17,983 nucleotides of DNA. It comes from Ramlibacter sp. (lineage in GTDB: Bacteria; Pseudomonadota; Gammaproteobacteria; Burkholderiales; Burkholderiaceae). A model generated the notes under the pieces. That model searched no databases and was not told the origin of the DNA. It worked only from the letters and a program-made list of their open reading frames with translations. The position numbers were made by a program, and so were the translations under genes. The stretch lies in NCBI GenBank assembly GCA_014376915.1, contig JACMQP010000610.1, forward strand, positions 1 through 17,983. The letters are read 5' to 3'. Below, one piece after another: positions 1-7,266 of this stretch; the stretch's first letter is position 1; each line of letters begins with the position of its first letter.

Positions 1-1
1 G

Positions 2-787
2 CAAAAGGAGATGCCCCGCAAGTACTGGCGCAACCTGCCGGAGGCCAGCCTGATCGCATCGCTGGCGGCGCAGGCGCAGGAGCGCAGCGGCGCGATGATC
101 GAGCAGGCCCCGACGACGGCGGCGCGGCGTTTCACCCGCTTACCGCCAGCGGTGGTTGCACAGCTGCCGGGCTCGCCGATCGATTCGCTGCCGGCCCTGC
201 GCGCCGCAACCCAGCGCTGCCGCCAGTGCCCGATCGGCGCCTGCGCCACCCAGGCGGTGAATGGCGAAGGCCCGCTGGCGCCCGCGCTGATGTTCGTCGG
301 CGAGCAGCCCGGCGATCAGGAAGACCTGCAGGGGCGACCCTTCGTCGGCCCCGCCGGCCAGCTGTTCGACCGCGCGCTGGCACGCCTGCAGCTGCCGCGC
401 GAAACGGTATTCGTCAGCAATGCGGTGCGGCACTTCAAGTTCGAGCTGCGTGGCCGCCGCCGCATCCACAAGACTCCTGGCCAGCAGGAGGCGATGGCCT
501 GCGCGCAATGGCTGGAGCAGGAGATCGGTCTGGTGCGGCCGCGCGCGCTGGTCGCGCTGGGGGCGACCGCCGCGCGTTCACTGTTGGGGCGGCCGGTGGC
601 GGTCACCAAGGAGCGCGGCCGGTGGCTGCAGCGCGCAGACGGCATGCAGGTGCTGGTGACGCTGCATCCGTCGGCGTTGCTCCGCATGGAAACGCAGCTG
701 CAGGACGCGGCGTTCGAGGAGTTTGTCAGTGACTTGGGAAAGGCCGCTGCTGGCCCAGGTCTGGATCCGGGGCCAAGCCCGGGGTGA
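2..787 (+). CDS. udgX: UdgX-type uracil-DNA binding protein, 3' part (fused to a DUF4130-like N-terminus)
   Basis: This is a family 4-like uracil-DNA glycosylase of the UdgX type; characterised members bind uracil in DNA and become covalently linked to it. Numbering from the first in-frame ATG (position 11), I see an Fe-S cysteine set (C70, C73, C78, probably C164), motif A GEQPGDQED at 97-105, the UdgX-specific basic loop RRRIH at 149-153, and motif B LHPSALLR at 218-225. H153 corresponds to the histidine that forms the covalent link in the mycobacterial enzyme. The frame is open to the left window edge. Residues 1-30 (PRKYWRNLPEA and following) resemble the end of the DUF4130/TIGR03915 domain that commonly precedes UdgX, so the ATG at 11 is probably internal and the gene starts outside the window. 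Its stop lies 3 bp from the stop of the convergent dehydrogenase gene. Confidence 0.88.
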   Translation, partial: QKEMPRKYWRNLPEASLIASLAAQAQERSGAMIEQAPTTAARRFTRLPPAVVAQLPGSPIDSLPALRAATQRCRQCPIGACATQAVNGEGPLAPALMFVGEQPGDQEDLQGRPFVGPAGQLFDRALARLQLPRETVFVSNAVRHFKFELRGRRRIHKTPGQQEAMACAQWLEQEIGLVRPRALVALGATAARSLLGRPVAVTKERGRWLQRADGMQVLVTLHPSALLRMETQLQDAAFEEFVSDLGKAAAGPGLDPGPSPG

Positions 788-790
788 CCG

Positions 791-1702
791 CTACGCCCCA
801 CGCGCCAGCAGCATCTCGTTGGCGCCCTGCGCCGCCCCGCTGCCAGGCACCGTCTCGCCGCCGCGGTCGGTCACCTGCGCCAGCCGCGCCGCCAGCTGCT
901 CCGCGGCATCCGCACCGGTGCCGATGAAGGCGCCGCGGGTCAACGTGATGTGCGCCGCTTCGAAACCTCCGGCGCCGGCGCACAGCACTGTGCGCGTGGG
1001 CGCCGCGTCGCTGGCCAGCACCAGCATCGCCGGCACCACGGCTGCCGGCCCGAAGGCTTCCACCATGTCGGGCGGGAACAGGTCCTCGGTCATCCGGGTC
1101 GCAGCCGTCGGCGCCAGGCAGTTGACCTTGATGTTGTGCTTCTCGCCTTCCAGCGCCAGCGTCTGCATCAGGCCGACCAGCGCCATCTTGGCGGCGCCGT
1201 AGTTGCTCTGGCCGTAGTTGCCGTACAGGCCGCTGGACGACGTGGTCATCACGATGCGGCCATGTTTGCGTTCGACCATGTGCGGCCAGACGGCCTTGCT
1301 GCAATGCACCGCGCCCATCAGGTGCACGTCCAGCACCAGCCGGAAGTCGGCCAGCTCCATCTTGGCGAAGCTCTTGTCGCGCAGGATGCCTGCGTTGTTC
1401 ACCAGGATGTCGACGCGGCCCCAGGCGTCCACGGCCTGCTGCACCATCGCCTGCACCGCGGCGAAGTCGGTGACCGACGCGGTGCTGGCGATCGCCTCGC
1501 GGCCGCTGGCGCGGATCTCTGCGGCCACTGCCTGCGCCGCGCCGACCGCGCCCCCGGCCGCCAGCTCGCCATTGACCGTCCCGCCCAGGTCGTTGACCAG
1601 CACCTTCACGCCGCGCGCCGCGAGCGCCAGCGCATGCTGGCGCCCCAGTCCGCCGCCCGCCCCGGTGACGATCGCCACCCGGCCCTTGAAATCCAGTCCC
1701 AT
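791..1702 (-). CDS. Short-chain dehydrogenase/reductase, MFE-2 (3R)-hydroxyacyl-CoA dehydrogenase-like
   Basis: The product is a 303-residue classical SDR with an NAD(P)-binding Rossmann fold. Visible motifs are the TGAGGGLG dinucleotide loop (13-20), NNAG (102-105), a serine cluster at 155-157 supplying the catalytic Ser, and YGAAK (168-172) giving Tyr168 and Lys172. The GGGLGR loop followed by VNDLGG and the roughly 300-residue length resemble the dehydrogenase domain of peroxisomal multifunctional enzyme 2, so a (3R)-hydroxyacyl-CoA substrate is plausible but inferred. The ATG is preceded by GGAG with 5-base spacing. It lies 40 bp downstream of the exported hydrolase gene on the same strand and may be co-transcribed with it. 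No hydratase domain follows. Confidence 0.9.
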   Translation of the reverse strand: MGLDFKGRVAIVTGAGGGLGRQHALALAARGVKVLVNDLGGTVNGELAAGGAVGAAQAVAAEIRASGREAIASTASVTDFAAVQAMVQQAVDAWGRVDILVNNAGILRDKSFAKMELADFRLVLDVHLMGAVHCSKAVWPHMVERKHGRIVMTTSSSGLYGNYGQSNYGAAKMALVGLMQTLALEGEKHNIKVNCLAPTAATRMTEDLFPPDMVEAFGPAAVVPAMLVLASDAAPTRTVLCAGAGGFEAAHITLTRGAFIGTGADAAEQLAARLAQVTDRGGETVPGSGAAQGANEMLLARGA

Positions 1703-1742
1703 ACAGTCTCCGTCAATGTGACGGCGGACTGTATCGCACCCT

Positions 1743-2840
1743 TCAGGGACTGCGGCGCGGCGCTGCCTGCAGCAGGTCGGCCAATTGCTGCTTCCACCAT
1801 TTCGCCTGGCCGGTGGTGCCGTGGCCGGAGGTCATGTCGCTAGCCGGGATCAGGTAGTAGCGGCCGTTCCTCAGCCGCTTCATCTCGCGCTCCATGATTC
1901 CGGTCTCGGGCGGGTTGCGCTCGTCGTCCGCGGCATTGACCGCGAGCACCGCGGCCTGGATCCGCTCCAGCCCCGCGGACGGGTTGTAGTCGCCGGACGA
2001 TTCCCACTGGTACAGGTGGTCGTTGGCGTCGCCGGCGTAGGTCGCGTTCAGCCGCTGGTTCAGGATCGCGTCGGCCTTCTCGCGGGTCGGCGCGGCTTTA
2101 TACAACCCCTGGCTGCCGCCACTGGTGGCGACGCCGAAGAACACCTGCGAGAACTGCGCGCTGCGCGGTTGCCTGATGTAGTTGCCGTTATTCCACTCGG
2201 GATCGTTGCGGATCGAATCGACGATCAGCCGGCGCAGCATCCAGTTGCGGCTGGACATCTCGGTCGGCTGCGACGCCATCGGCACCAGCGCGTCCATGAA
2301 GCCGGGGTACTTCACGCCCCACATCCAGGATTGCATGCCGCCCATCGAGTTGCCGATGATCACGCGCAGGTGCTTCACGCCCAGGTGCTCCGTCACCAGC
2401 CGGTACTGGGCGTCGACCATGTCGTCATAGTTGTAGTGTGGGAAGGCCGCGCGCAGTCCGTCCGACGGCTTGCTCGACTTGCCGGTGCCGATCGCGTCCG
2501 GAAGGATGATGTAGTAGCGGCTGGCGTCCAGCGGCTGGCCGGGACCGAACAGCTCGCCGGCGAAGGCGGGCGTCAACATGCTGGCGGCAGAGCCGGTGGT
2601 GCCGTGCAGGACCAGCACCGGCTCGCCGGTGGGTGCGCCGACCGTCGCATAGTTCAGCCGCAGCTCGGGCAGGGTCTGGCCGGTGTGGAAGCGGAAGTCG
2701 CGCACCACCCAGCTGCCCTCGCGCGGCGCCGGGTCGTCGGCGGCATGGCCGGCCGCCGCCGCCAGCAGCGACAGGCAGGCGAGCAGCGCGCAGCGCCAGA
2801 GGCCGGCCGGGCGCCGGGTCAGGAGGGAAGGGGTCGGCAT
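1743..2840 (-). CDS. Exported alpha/beta hydrolase, homoserine O-acetyltransferase (MetX)-like
   Basis: The 365-residue product has an alpha/beta-hydrolase fold of the MetX-like group. It begins with a signal peptide: basic start, hydrophobic stretch about residues 15-30, and a likely cleavage near GHA-ADD (33/34). The catalytic set is visible: oxyanion segment HGTTG (79-83), nucleophile elbow GNSMGG (163-168, Ser165), acid D305 or D306 in NAADDERNP, and His350 in TSGHGTTG. True MetX enzymes are cytoplasmic, so this periplasmic relative is more likely an esterase, amidase or acyltransferase of unknown substrate. The start at 2840 is chosen because GGAG sits 6 bases upstream and the signal peptide follows directly; the open frame continues upstream to 3101 but overlaps the divergent gene. 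The SDR gene follows 40 bp downstream. Confidence 0.86.
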   Translation of the reverse strand: MPTPSLLTRRPAGLWRCALLACLSLLAAAAGHAADDPAPREGSWVVRDFRFHTGQTLPELRLNYATVGAPTGEPVLVLHGTTGSAASMLTPAFAGELFGPGQPLDASRYYIILPDAIGTGKSSKPSDGLRAAFPHYNYDDMVDAQYRLVTEHLGVKHLRVIIGNSMGGMQSWMWGVKYPGFMDALVPMASQPTEMSSRNWMLRRLIVDSIRNDPEWNNGNYIRQPRSAQFSQVFFGVATSGGSQGLYKAAPTREKADAILNQRLNATYAGDANDHLYQWESSGDYNPSAGLERIQAAVLAVNAADDERNPPETGIMEREMKRLRNGRYYLIPASDMTSGHGTTGQAKWWKQQLADLLQAAPRRSP

Positions 2841-2899
2841 GGGTGTCTCCTTCTTTGTGGTTCGCCGCACTCTACCCGTGAAAGCCCGAAAATGTCCCG

Positions 2900-3523
2900 A
2901 TGACACCGCTCCTGGCCAGCAGCCCCGCTGCCGAACGCAACAGGCAACCGATCCTGGAGGTGCTGCAACGGGTGCTGGCAGCACGCGGCACCGCGCTGGA
3001 GATCGCGTCGGGCACCGGCCAGCACGTCGCATGCTTCGGTGCCGCCCTGGCCGGCTGGATCTGGCAGCCCAGCGACGCCGATCCGCAGGCGCTGCCGGCA
3101 ATCGCGGCCTGGAGCGCGGAGGCCGGCCTCAGCAACGTGCGCGCGCCGGTGCTGCTCGACGTGCTCGCGCCACAGTGGCCGTCCACGGGGCCGGCCTTCC
3201 ACGAGCCGTTCGACGCTGTCTATTGCGCCAACCTGCTCCACATCGCGCCGTGGGCCAGTTGCGCGGCGCTGATGCGGGGCGCGGCGCGGCACCTGGCGCT
3301 CGATGGGGTGCTGGTCACCTACGGCCCGTACTTTGAAGACGGCGTGCCGCCGGTGCCCGGCAACGTGACATTCGACGCCAGCCTGCGCGAGCGCAGTCCT
3401 CAGTGGGGCATCCGCCGGTTGGCCGACGTCGCCGCGCAGGCCAACCAGGCCGGCCTGCGGTTGCACGCCAGGCACGCGATGCCGGCCAACAACCTGCTGC
3501 TGGTGTTCGGACGCGGGCAGTGA
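2900..3523 (+). CDS. DUF938 (UPF0585) family protein, SAM-methyltransferase-like
   Basis: This 207-residue protein matches the DUF938 family along its length: the N-terminal SPAAERNRQPILEVL signature, LEIASGTGQH (33-42) as the SAM-binding motif I, WQPSDAD (55-61), CANLLHI (109-115), YGPYFEDG (141-148) and SLRERSPQWGIR (161-172). The fold is that of a class I SAM-dependent methyltransferase; to my knowledge no substrate is established. The start is fixed by the family N-terminus. A three-codon ORF (2892-2903, Met-Ser-Arg-stop) overlaps the start codon as ATGA, and no good Shine-Dalgarno sequence is visible, so coupling from this mini-ORF is conceivable. The gene diverges from the exported hydrolase across 59 bp and converges on the MmgE/PrpD gene with a 16-bp gap. 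Confidence 0.87.
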   Translation: MTPLLASSPAAERNRQPILEVLQRVLAARGTALEIASGTGQHVACFGAALAGWIWQPSDADPQALPAIAAWSAEAGLSNVRAPVLLDVLAPQWPSTGPAFHEPFDAVYCANLLHIAPWASCAALMRGAARHLALDGVLVTYGPYFEDGVPPVPGNVTFDASLRERSPQWGIRRLADVAAQANQAGLRLHARHAMPANNLLLVFGRGQ

Positions 3524-3539
3524 GCACCGCCCGGCCGCA

Positions 3540-4901
3540 TCAACCCAGAAACGGCGGCAGCGACGTCGCGTCGGCCAGGCCCCAGACCCGCTCGATCACG
3601 CCGCGCATCTCCGACTCGCTGGCACCGCCGCGGTACTGCGCCAGCCGCAAGGCCTTGTCTTCCAGCTCGCCCCGGCTGAGGGTGTTGCCTGGATCACCCT
3701 TGGGCTCGTCGACGCGCGCCGCCAGCGTGCGACCGTCGGTCGTTTCCACCTCCACCTTGCCGATCCAGCGTGCCGGGTAGGCGCCGTCGACTTCCGCGTC
3801 CAGCACCATGGAGACTTTGTCGCGCAACGCCACCACGTCCGGCGCCCGATAGCCGGCGTCGAACTCCGCCAGGCCGGCGCGGCCGGTCGTTGCAATCAGG
3901 CCCAGCACCGTGCCCATGGAGAACTTGGCCTGGTGCACGGTCTGCGGATCGGTCACCGGCCCCAGCACGTCGATCGCGCCCTGGTGCACCTGCGCGGTGA
4001 CACGCTTGACCGAGTCGGCCGCCAGGTGGTTGTCGCGCATCAGCTGCTGCAGGGCGTCGGCCGCGGGGTGCGTATGGCGGCAGGATGCATGGAACTTGAA
4101 CGAGGTCTCGGCCAGTGTCCAGCGGGTGCCAAGGCCATCGGCCAGGCGCGCGGGATCGGCGTCGGTGGACATGCCGGCGGCCATGCCTTGCGCGCCGTCG
4201 AAAATTCGGCGGGCGCCGGTGAAGCCGCCCCCCGCCAGGTAGGCCGAGGTCAGTCCGGTGGCCGCCGCGTGGGCGCAATGCAGCTGCTTGGAATCGGCCG
4301 CGTCGCGCAGGAATTCCCACAGCCCCGCGGCCTGGGTGCCGGCCGAGCCGAAGGCATGCTGCATCTGCCCGGGCGTCAGGCCCAGCAAGCGGCCCACGGC
4401 CGCGGCCGCCGCCACCGAGCCGGCCGTGCCGGTGGTGTGGAACACGCGGTAATGCGAGCGACCGAGGAATTCGCCGACCCGGATGCCCACCTCGTAGCCG
4501 ACCACCGCCGCCAGCAGCAGCTCGCGTCCGCTCGCGCCCAGCGCCTGGGCCACGGCCAATGCCGGCGGAAACACCACCGCCGCCGGGTGGAAGACCGAGC
4601 CGTTGTGCACGTCGTCCTGCTCGGCGAAGTGGGAGGCCGCGGCGTTGACCGCCGCTGCAACCAGCGGACTGCTGCCGCGGCGGTGGATCAGGATTTCGCT
4701 GGGACCGTCCGCCGGCCCCATCTGCTCCATGAAGCGCGCGATGGTCTCGACCGGCCGCGCGCCCTTGCCCGCCAGCGCCGAGGCCAGCCAGTCGAGGAAC
4801 AGGTCTTCGGCGCGCCGCAGCACCGGCGCCGGAATGTCCTCGAAGCGAAGGGTCGCAGCGAAACGGGCCAGTGCCTGGCCGGGGTCGGAAATGGCGTTCA
4901 T
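3540..4901 (-). CDS. MmgE/PrpD family protein (2-methylcitrate dehydratase / cis-aconitate decarboxylase superfamily)
   Basis: The 453-residue protein spans the full MmgE/PrpD length. The superfamily's active-site positions appear intact: the EQDDVHNGSVFHP segment with D96/D97 and H105, H155 in FHTTGTAG, K205 in DSKQLHCAHAA, and H278 in CRHTHPAAD, corresponding to the Asp, His and Lys set of cis-aconitate decarboxylase. Members dehydrate or decarboxylate small tri- or dicarboxylates, and one cannot read the substrate from this sequence. It is the last gene of the four-gene operon, 7 bp after the CoA-transferase stop; its GAGG ribosome-binding site overlaps that TGA stop, suggesting coupled translation. 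The start at 4901 is chosen over an upstream in-frame extension to 5009, which overlaps the CoA-transferase gene. Confidence 0.9.
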   Translation of the reverse strand: MNAISDPGQALARFAATLRFEDIPAPVLRRAEDLFLDWLASALAGKGARPVETIARFMEQMGPADGPSEILIHRRGSSPLVAAAVNAAASHFAEQDDVHNGSVFHPAAVVFPPALAVAQALGASGRELLLAAVVGYEVGIRVGEFLGRSHYRVFHTTGTAGSVAAAAAVGRLLGLTPGQMQHAFGSAGTQAAGLWEFLRDAADSKQLHCAHAAATGLTSAYLAGGGFTGARRIFDGAQGMAAGMSTDADPARLADGLGTRWTLAETSFKFHASCRHTHPAADALQQLMRDNHLAADSVKRVTAQVHQGAIDVLGPVTDPQTVHQAKFSMGTVLGLIATTGRAGLAEFDAGYRAPDVVALRDKVSMVLDAEVDGAYPARWIGKVEVETTDGRTLAARVDEPKGDPGNTLSRGELEDKALRLAQYRGGASESEMRGVIERVWGLADATSLPPFLG

Positions 4902-4908
4902 GGAATCC

Positions 4909-6099
4909 TCAAAGCGCGCCCTGGCGCCGCAATTCTTCGATCTGCCGGGCGGAATAGCCCAGCCCGGCCAGGATGCTTTCGTTGTGCTCGCCCAGCGCCG
5001 GCACCGCATCCATGCGCGCCTGGCCGGCGCCGTCGGCGCCGGGGGGCAACAGCGCGGGTACCGGCCCGGCCGGCGTCTGCACGTCGACCCAGCGCTCCCG
5101 CGCGCGCAGCTGGGCGTGCTCCCAGACCTGGGCCATGTCGTTGACCTGGGCGTTCGCGATGCCGGCCTGCTCGAGCCGCTCCACCACCTGCGCCGACGTC
5201 ATGCTGGCAAACGCCGCGACGATGAGGGCGCGGAGTTCGGCGCGCGCCGCACTGCGCCTCGCGTTGGCGTTGAAGCGCTCGTCGCCGGCCAGCGCCGGCT
5301 GCAGCAGCACGCGCTCGCAGAACGCCTGCCATTCACGCTCGTTCTGCAAGCCCAGCATCACGGCCTTGCCGTCGCCAGTCGGGAACGGGCCGTAGGGATA
5401 GATGGTGGCGTGCGAAGCGCCGGCGCGCGGCGGCGGCGGCGCGCCATCGAACGCGTAATAAAGCGGGTAGCCCATCCACTCCACCATGCTCTCCAGCATG
5501 GAGACGTCGATGCGCTTGCCGCGGCCGGTGCGGCCGCGCTCGATCAGCGCCGTGAGGATATTGCTGTAGCCGTACATGCCGGCCGCGATGTCGGCGATCG
5601 AGCAGCCCGCCTTGGCCGGTTCGTCGGCGTTGCCGGTGATGGAAACGAAACCCGATTCGCTCTGGATCAGCAGGTCGTAGGCCTTCTTGTCGCGATAGGG
5701 TCCGGGATTGCGCGGGTCGTCGCCATAGCCTGAGATGTCGCAGACGATCAGCCTGGGGTGTTGCGCCATTAGCGCTTCGTACGACAGCCCCATGCGAGCG
5801 GCAGCGCCGGGCGCGAGGTTCTGCACCAGTACGTCGGCGCCGGCCAGCAGGCGCGTGAGCACCTCGGGTGCGCGGGCGTGCTTCAGGTCCAGCGTCAGGC
5901 TTTCCTTGGAACGGTTGGTCCAGACGAAGTGCGAAGCCTGGCCCTTGACGCGTGCGTCGTAGCCGCGCGCAAAGTCGCCAACGCCCGGGCGCTCGACCTT
6001 GATGACGCGCGCTCCCTGGTCGGCCAGCTGGCGGGTGCAGAACGGTGCGGCGATCGCGTGTTCCAGCGCGACGACGGTAATGCCTTCGAGCGGGAGCAT
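4909..6099 (-). CDS. CaiB/BaiF family III CoA-transferase
   Basis: The 396-residue product is a family III CoA-transferase, which moves CoA between carboxylic acids through an enzyme-bound aspartyl-CoA thioester. Visible features are the N-terminal PLEGITVVALEHAIAAPF segment, KVERPGVGDFAR (34-45), the LTLDLK strand (68-73), GPYRDKKAYDLLIQ (133-146), and the catalytic aspartate D170 in SIADIAAGMYG, at the position of Asp169 of formyl-CoA transferase. C-terminal features include IDVSMLE and LGLQNEREW. The start at 6099 overlaps the acyl-CoA dehydrogenase stop by one base (TGATG) and has AGGAG upstream, so translation is probably coupled. Donor and acceptor are unknown; succinyl-CoA to a short dicarboxylate would fit the neighbours but is inference. 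The same frame stays open far upstream through the previous gene, which I treat as a shadow. Confidence 0.92.
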   Translation of the reverse strand: MLPLEGITVVALEHAIAAPFCTRQLADQGARVIKVERPGVGDFARGYDARVKGQASHFVWTNRSKESLTLDLKHARAPEVLTRLLAGADVLVQNLAPGAAARMGLSYEALMAQHPRLIVCDISGYGDDPRNPGPYRDKKAYDLLIQSESGFVSITGNADEPAKAGCSIADIAAGMYGYSNILTALIERGRTGRGKRIDVSMLESMVEWMGYPLYYAFDGAPPPPRAGASHATIYPYGPFPTGDGKAVMLGLQNEREWQAFCERVLLQPALAGDERFNANARRSAARAELRALIVAAFASMTSAQVVERLEQAGIANAQVNDMAQVWEHAQLRARERWVDVQTPAGPVPALLPPGADGAGQARMDAVPALGEHNESILAGLGYSARQIEELRRQGAL

Positions 6100-7256
6100 C
6101 AGAAGCTCCTGGGCAGGCCGAGCACGTGTTCGGCCACATAGCTCAGGATCAGGTTGGTCGAGATCGGCGCCACCTGGTACAGCCGGGTCTCGCGGAACTT
6201 GCGCTCCACGTCGTATTCGCAGGCGAAGCCGAAACCACCGTGGAACTGGATGCAGGCGTTGGCCGCCTCCCAGCTGGCCTTGGCCGCCAGGTACTTGGCC
6301 ATGTTGGCCTGGGCGCCGCAGGGCTCGTGAGCGTCGAACAGCCGGCAGGCTTCCCAGCGCATCAGGTTGGCTGCCTCGACCTCGATGTGGGCCTCGGCGA
6401 TCGGGAACTGCACGCCCTGGTTCTGGCCGATCGGCCGGCCGAACACGACGCGGTCCTTGACGTACCTGGTCACGCGGTCGATGAACCAGTAGCCATCGCC
6501 GATGCACTCCGCCGCGATCAGCGTCCGCTCGGCGTTCAGGCCGTCGAGGATGTACTTGAAGCCCATGCCTTCCTGGCCGATCAGGTTCTCCGCCGGAATC
6601 TCTAGATTCTCGAAAAACAGTTCGTTGGTCTCGTGGTTGACCATGTTGGGAATCGGCCGCACCGTCATGCCGGTCGTCTCGGCCAGCCGCAGGTCGACCA
6701 TGAAGATCGACATGCCCTCGGACTTTTTCTGCACGTCGGTCAGCGGTGTGGTACGGGCCAGCAGGATCATCCAGTCGGAGTGCTGCACCCGCGAGATCCA
6801 CACCTTCTGGCCGTTGACGACGTAGCGGTCGCCCTTCTTCACGGCGCTGGTCTTGATCTTCGTGGTGTCGGTGCCGGTGGTCGGCTCGGTCACGCCCATC
6901 GACTGCAGCCGCCATTGCCCGCTGGCGATCCTGGGCAGGTACAGCTCCTTCTGCGCCGTGGAGCCATGGCGCAGCAGCGTGCCCATGTTGTACATCTGGC
7001 CGTGGCAGGCGCCGGAGTTGCCGCCGCTGCGGTTGATCTCCTCCATGATCACCGACGCTTCGGTCAGGCCCAGGCCCGAGCCGCCGTACTCGGGCGGAAT
7101 CAGGGCCGCCATCCAGCCGGCCCTGGTGAGCGCATCGACGAACGCCTCGGGATAGCCACGCTCGGCGTCGACCTTGCGGTGGTATTCGTCGGGAAACTCC
7201 GCGCACAGCGCCCGCACCGCATCGCGGATGTCCTGGTATTTGTCGGTGCCGTTCAT
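6099..7256 (-). CDS. Acyl-CoA dehydrogenase, catalytic Glu apparently at the isovaleryl-CoA dehydrogenase position
   Basis: This 385-residue flavoprotein has the standard three-part acyl-CoA dehydrogenase layout: a helical N-terminal domain, a beta domain with the FAD segment GVTEPTTGTD (121-130) and KVWIS (151-155), and a helical C-terminal domain with QFHGGFGF (337-344). It should oxidise an acyl-CoA to a 2-enoyl-CoA, passing electrons to ETF. The usual catalytic Glu motif (IYEGT) near the C-terminus is replaced by QVAPIST (361-367), with Pro364 at the Glu position. A Glu at 243 in DGLNAERTLIA aligns with the base used by isovaleryl-CoA dehydrogenase, which points to a branched or unusual short substrate. 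It starts 10 bp after the deacylase stop, with GAGAAG as a ribosome-binding site overlapping that stop codon, and overlaps the CoA-transferase start by one base. Confidence 0.93.
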   Translation of the reverse strand: MNGTDKYQDIRDAVRALCAEFPDEYHRKVDAERGYPEAFVDALTRAGWMAALIPPEYGGSGLGLTEASVIMEEINRSGGNSGACHGQMYNMGTLLRHGSTAQKELYLPRIASGQWRLQSMGVTEPTTGTDTTKIKTSAVKKGDRYVVNGQKVWISRVQHSDWMILLARTTPLTDVQKKSEGMSIFMVDLRLAETTGMTVRPIPNMVNHETNELFFENLEIPAENLIGQEGMGFKYILDGLNAERTLIAAECIGDGYWFIDRVTRYVKDRVVFGRPIGQNQGVQFPIAEAHIEVEAANLMRWEACRLFDAHEPCGAQANMAKYLAAKASWEAANACIQFHGGFGFACEYDVERKFRETRLYQVAPISTNLILSYVAEHVLGLPRSF

Positions 7257-7266
7257 GGTGCGCTTC

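Noticed and set aside
1785..2903. 372-codon plus-strand open frame over the exported hydrolase gene
   Set aside because: Antisense to a gene with signal peptide, catalytic triad and good ribosome-binding site.
3933..5144. 403-codon plus-strand open frame over the MmgE/PrpD and CoA-transferase genes
   Set aside because: It lies antisense to two genes with complete family motifs, and its translation is Arg/Gly/Ala-rich low-complexity sequence typical of GC-rich shadow frames.
6100..7206. Long upstream extension of the CoA-transferase frame, which could suggest a fusion protein
   Set aside because: The extension runs through the acyl-CoA dehydrogenase gene in another frame and is Arg/Gly-rich; the family N-terminus and AGGAG place the start at 6099.
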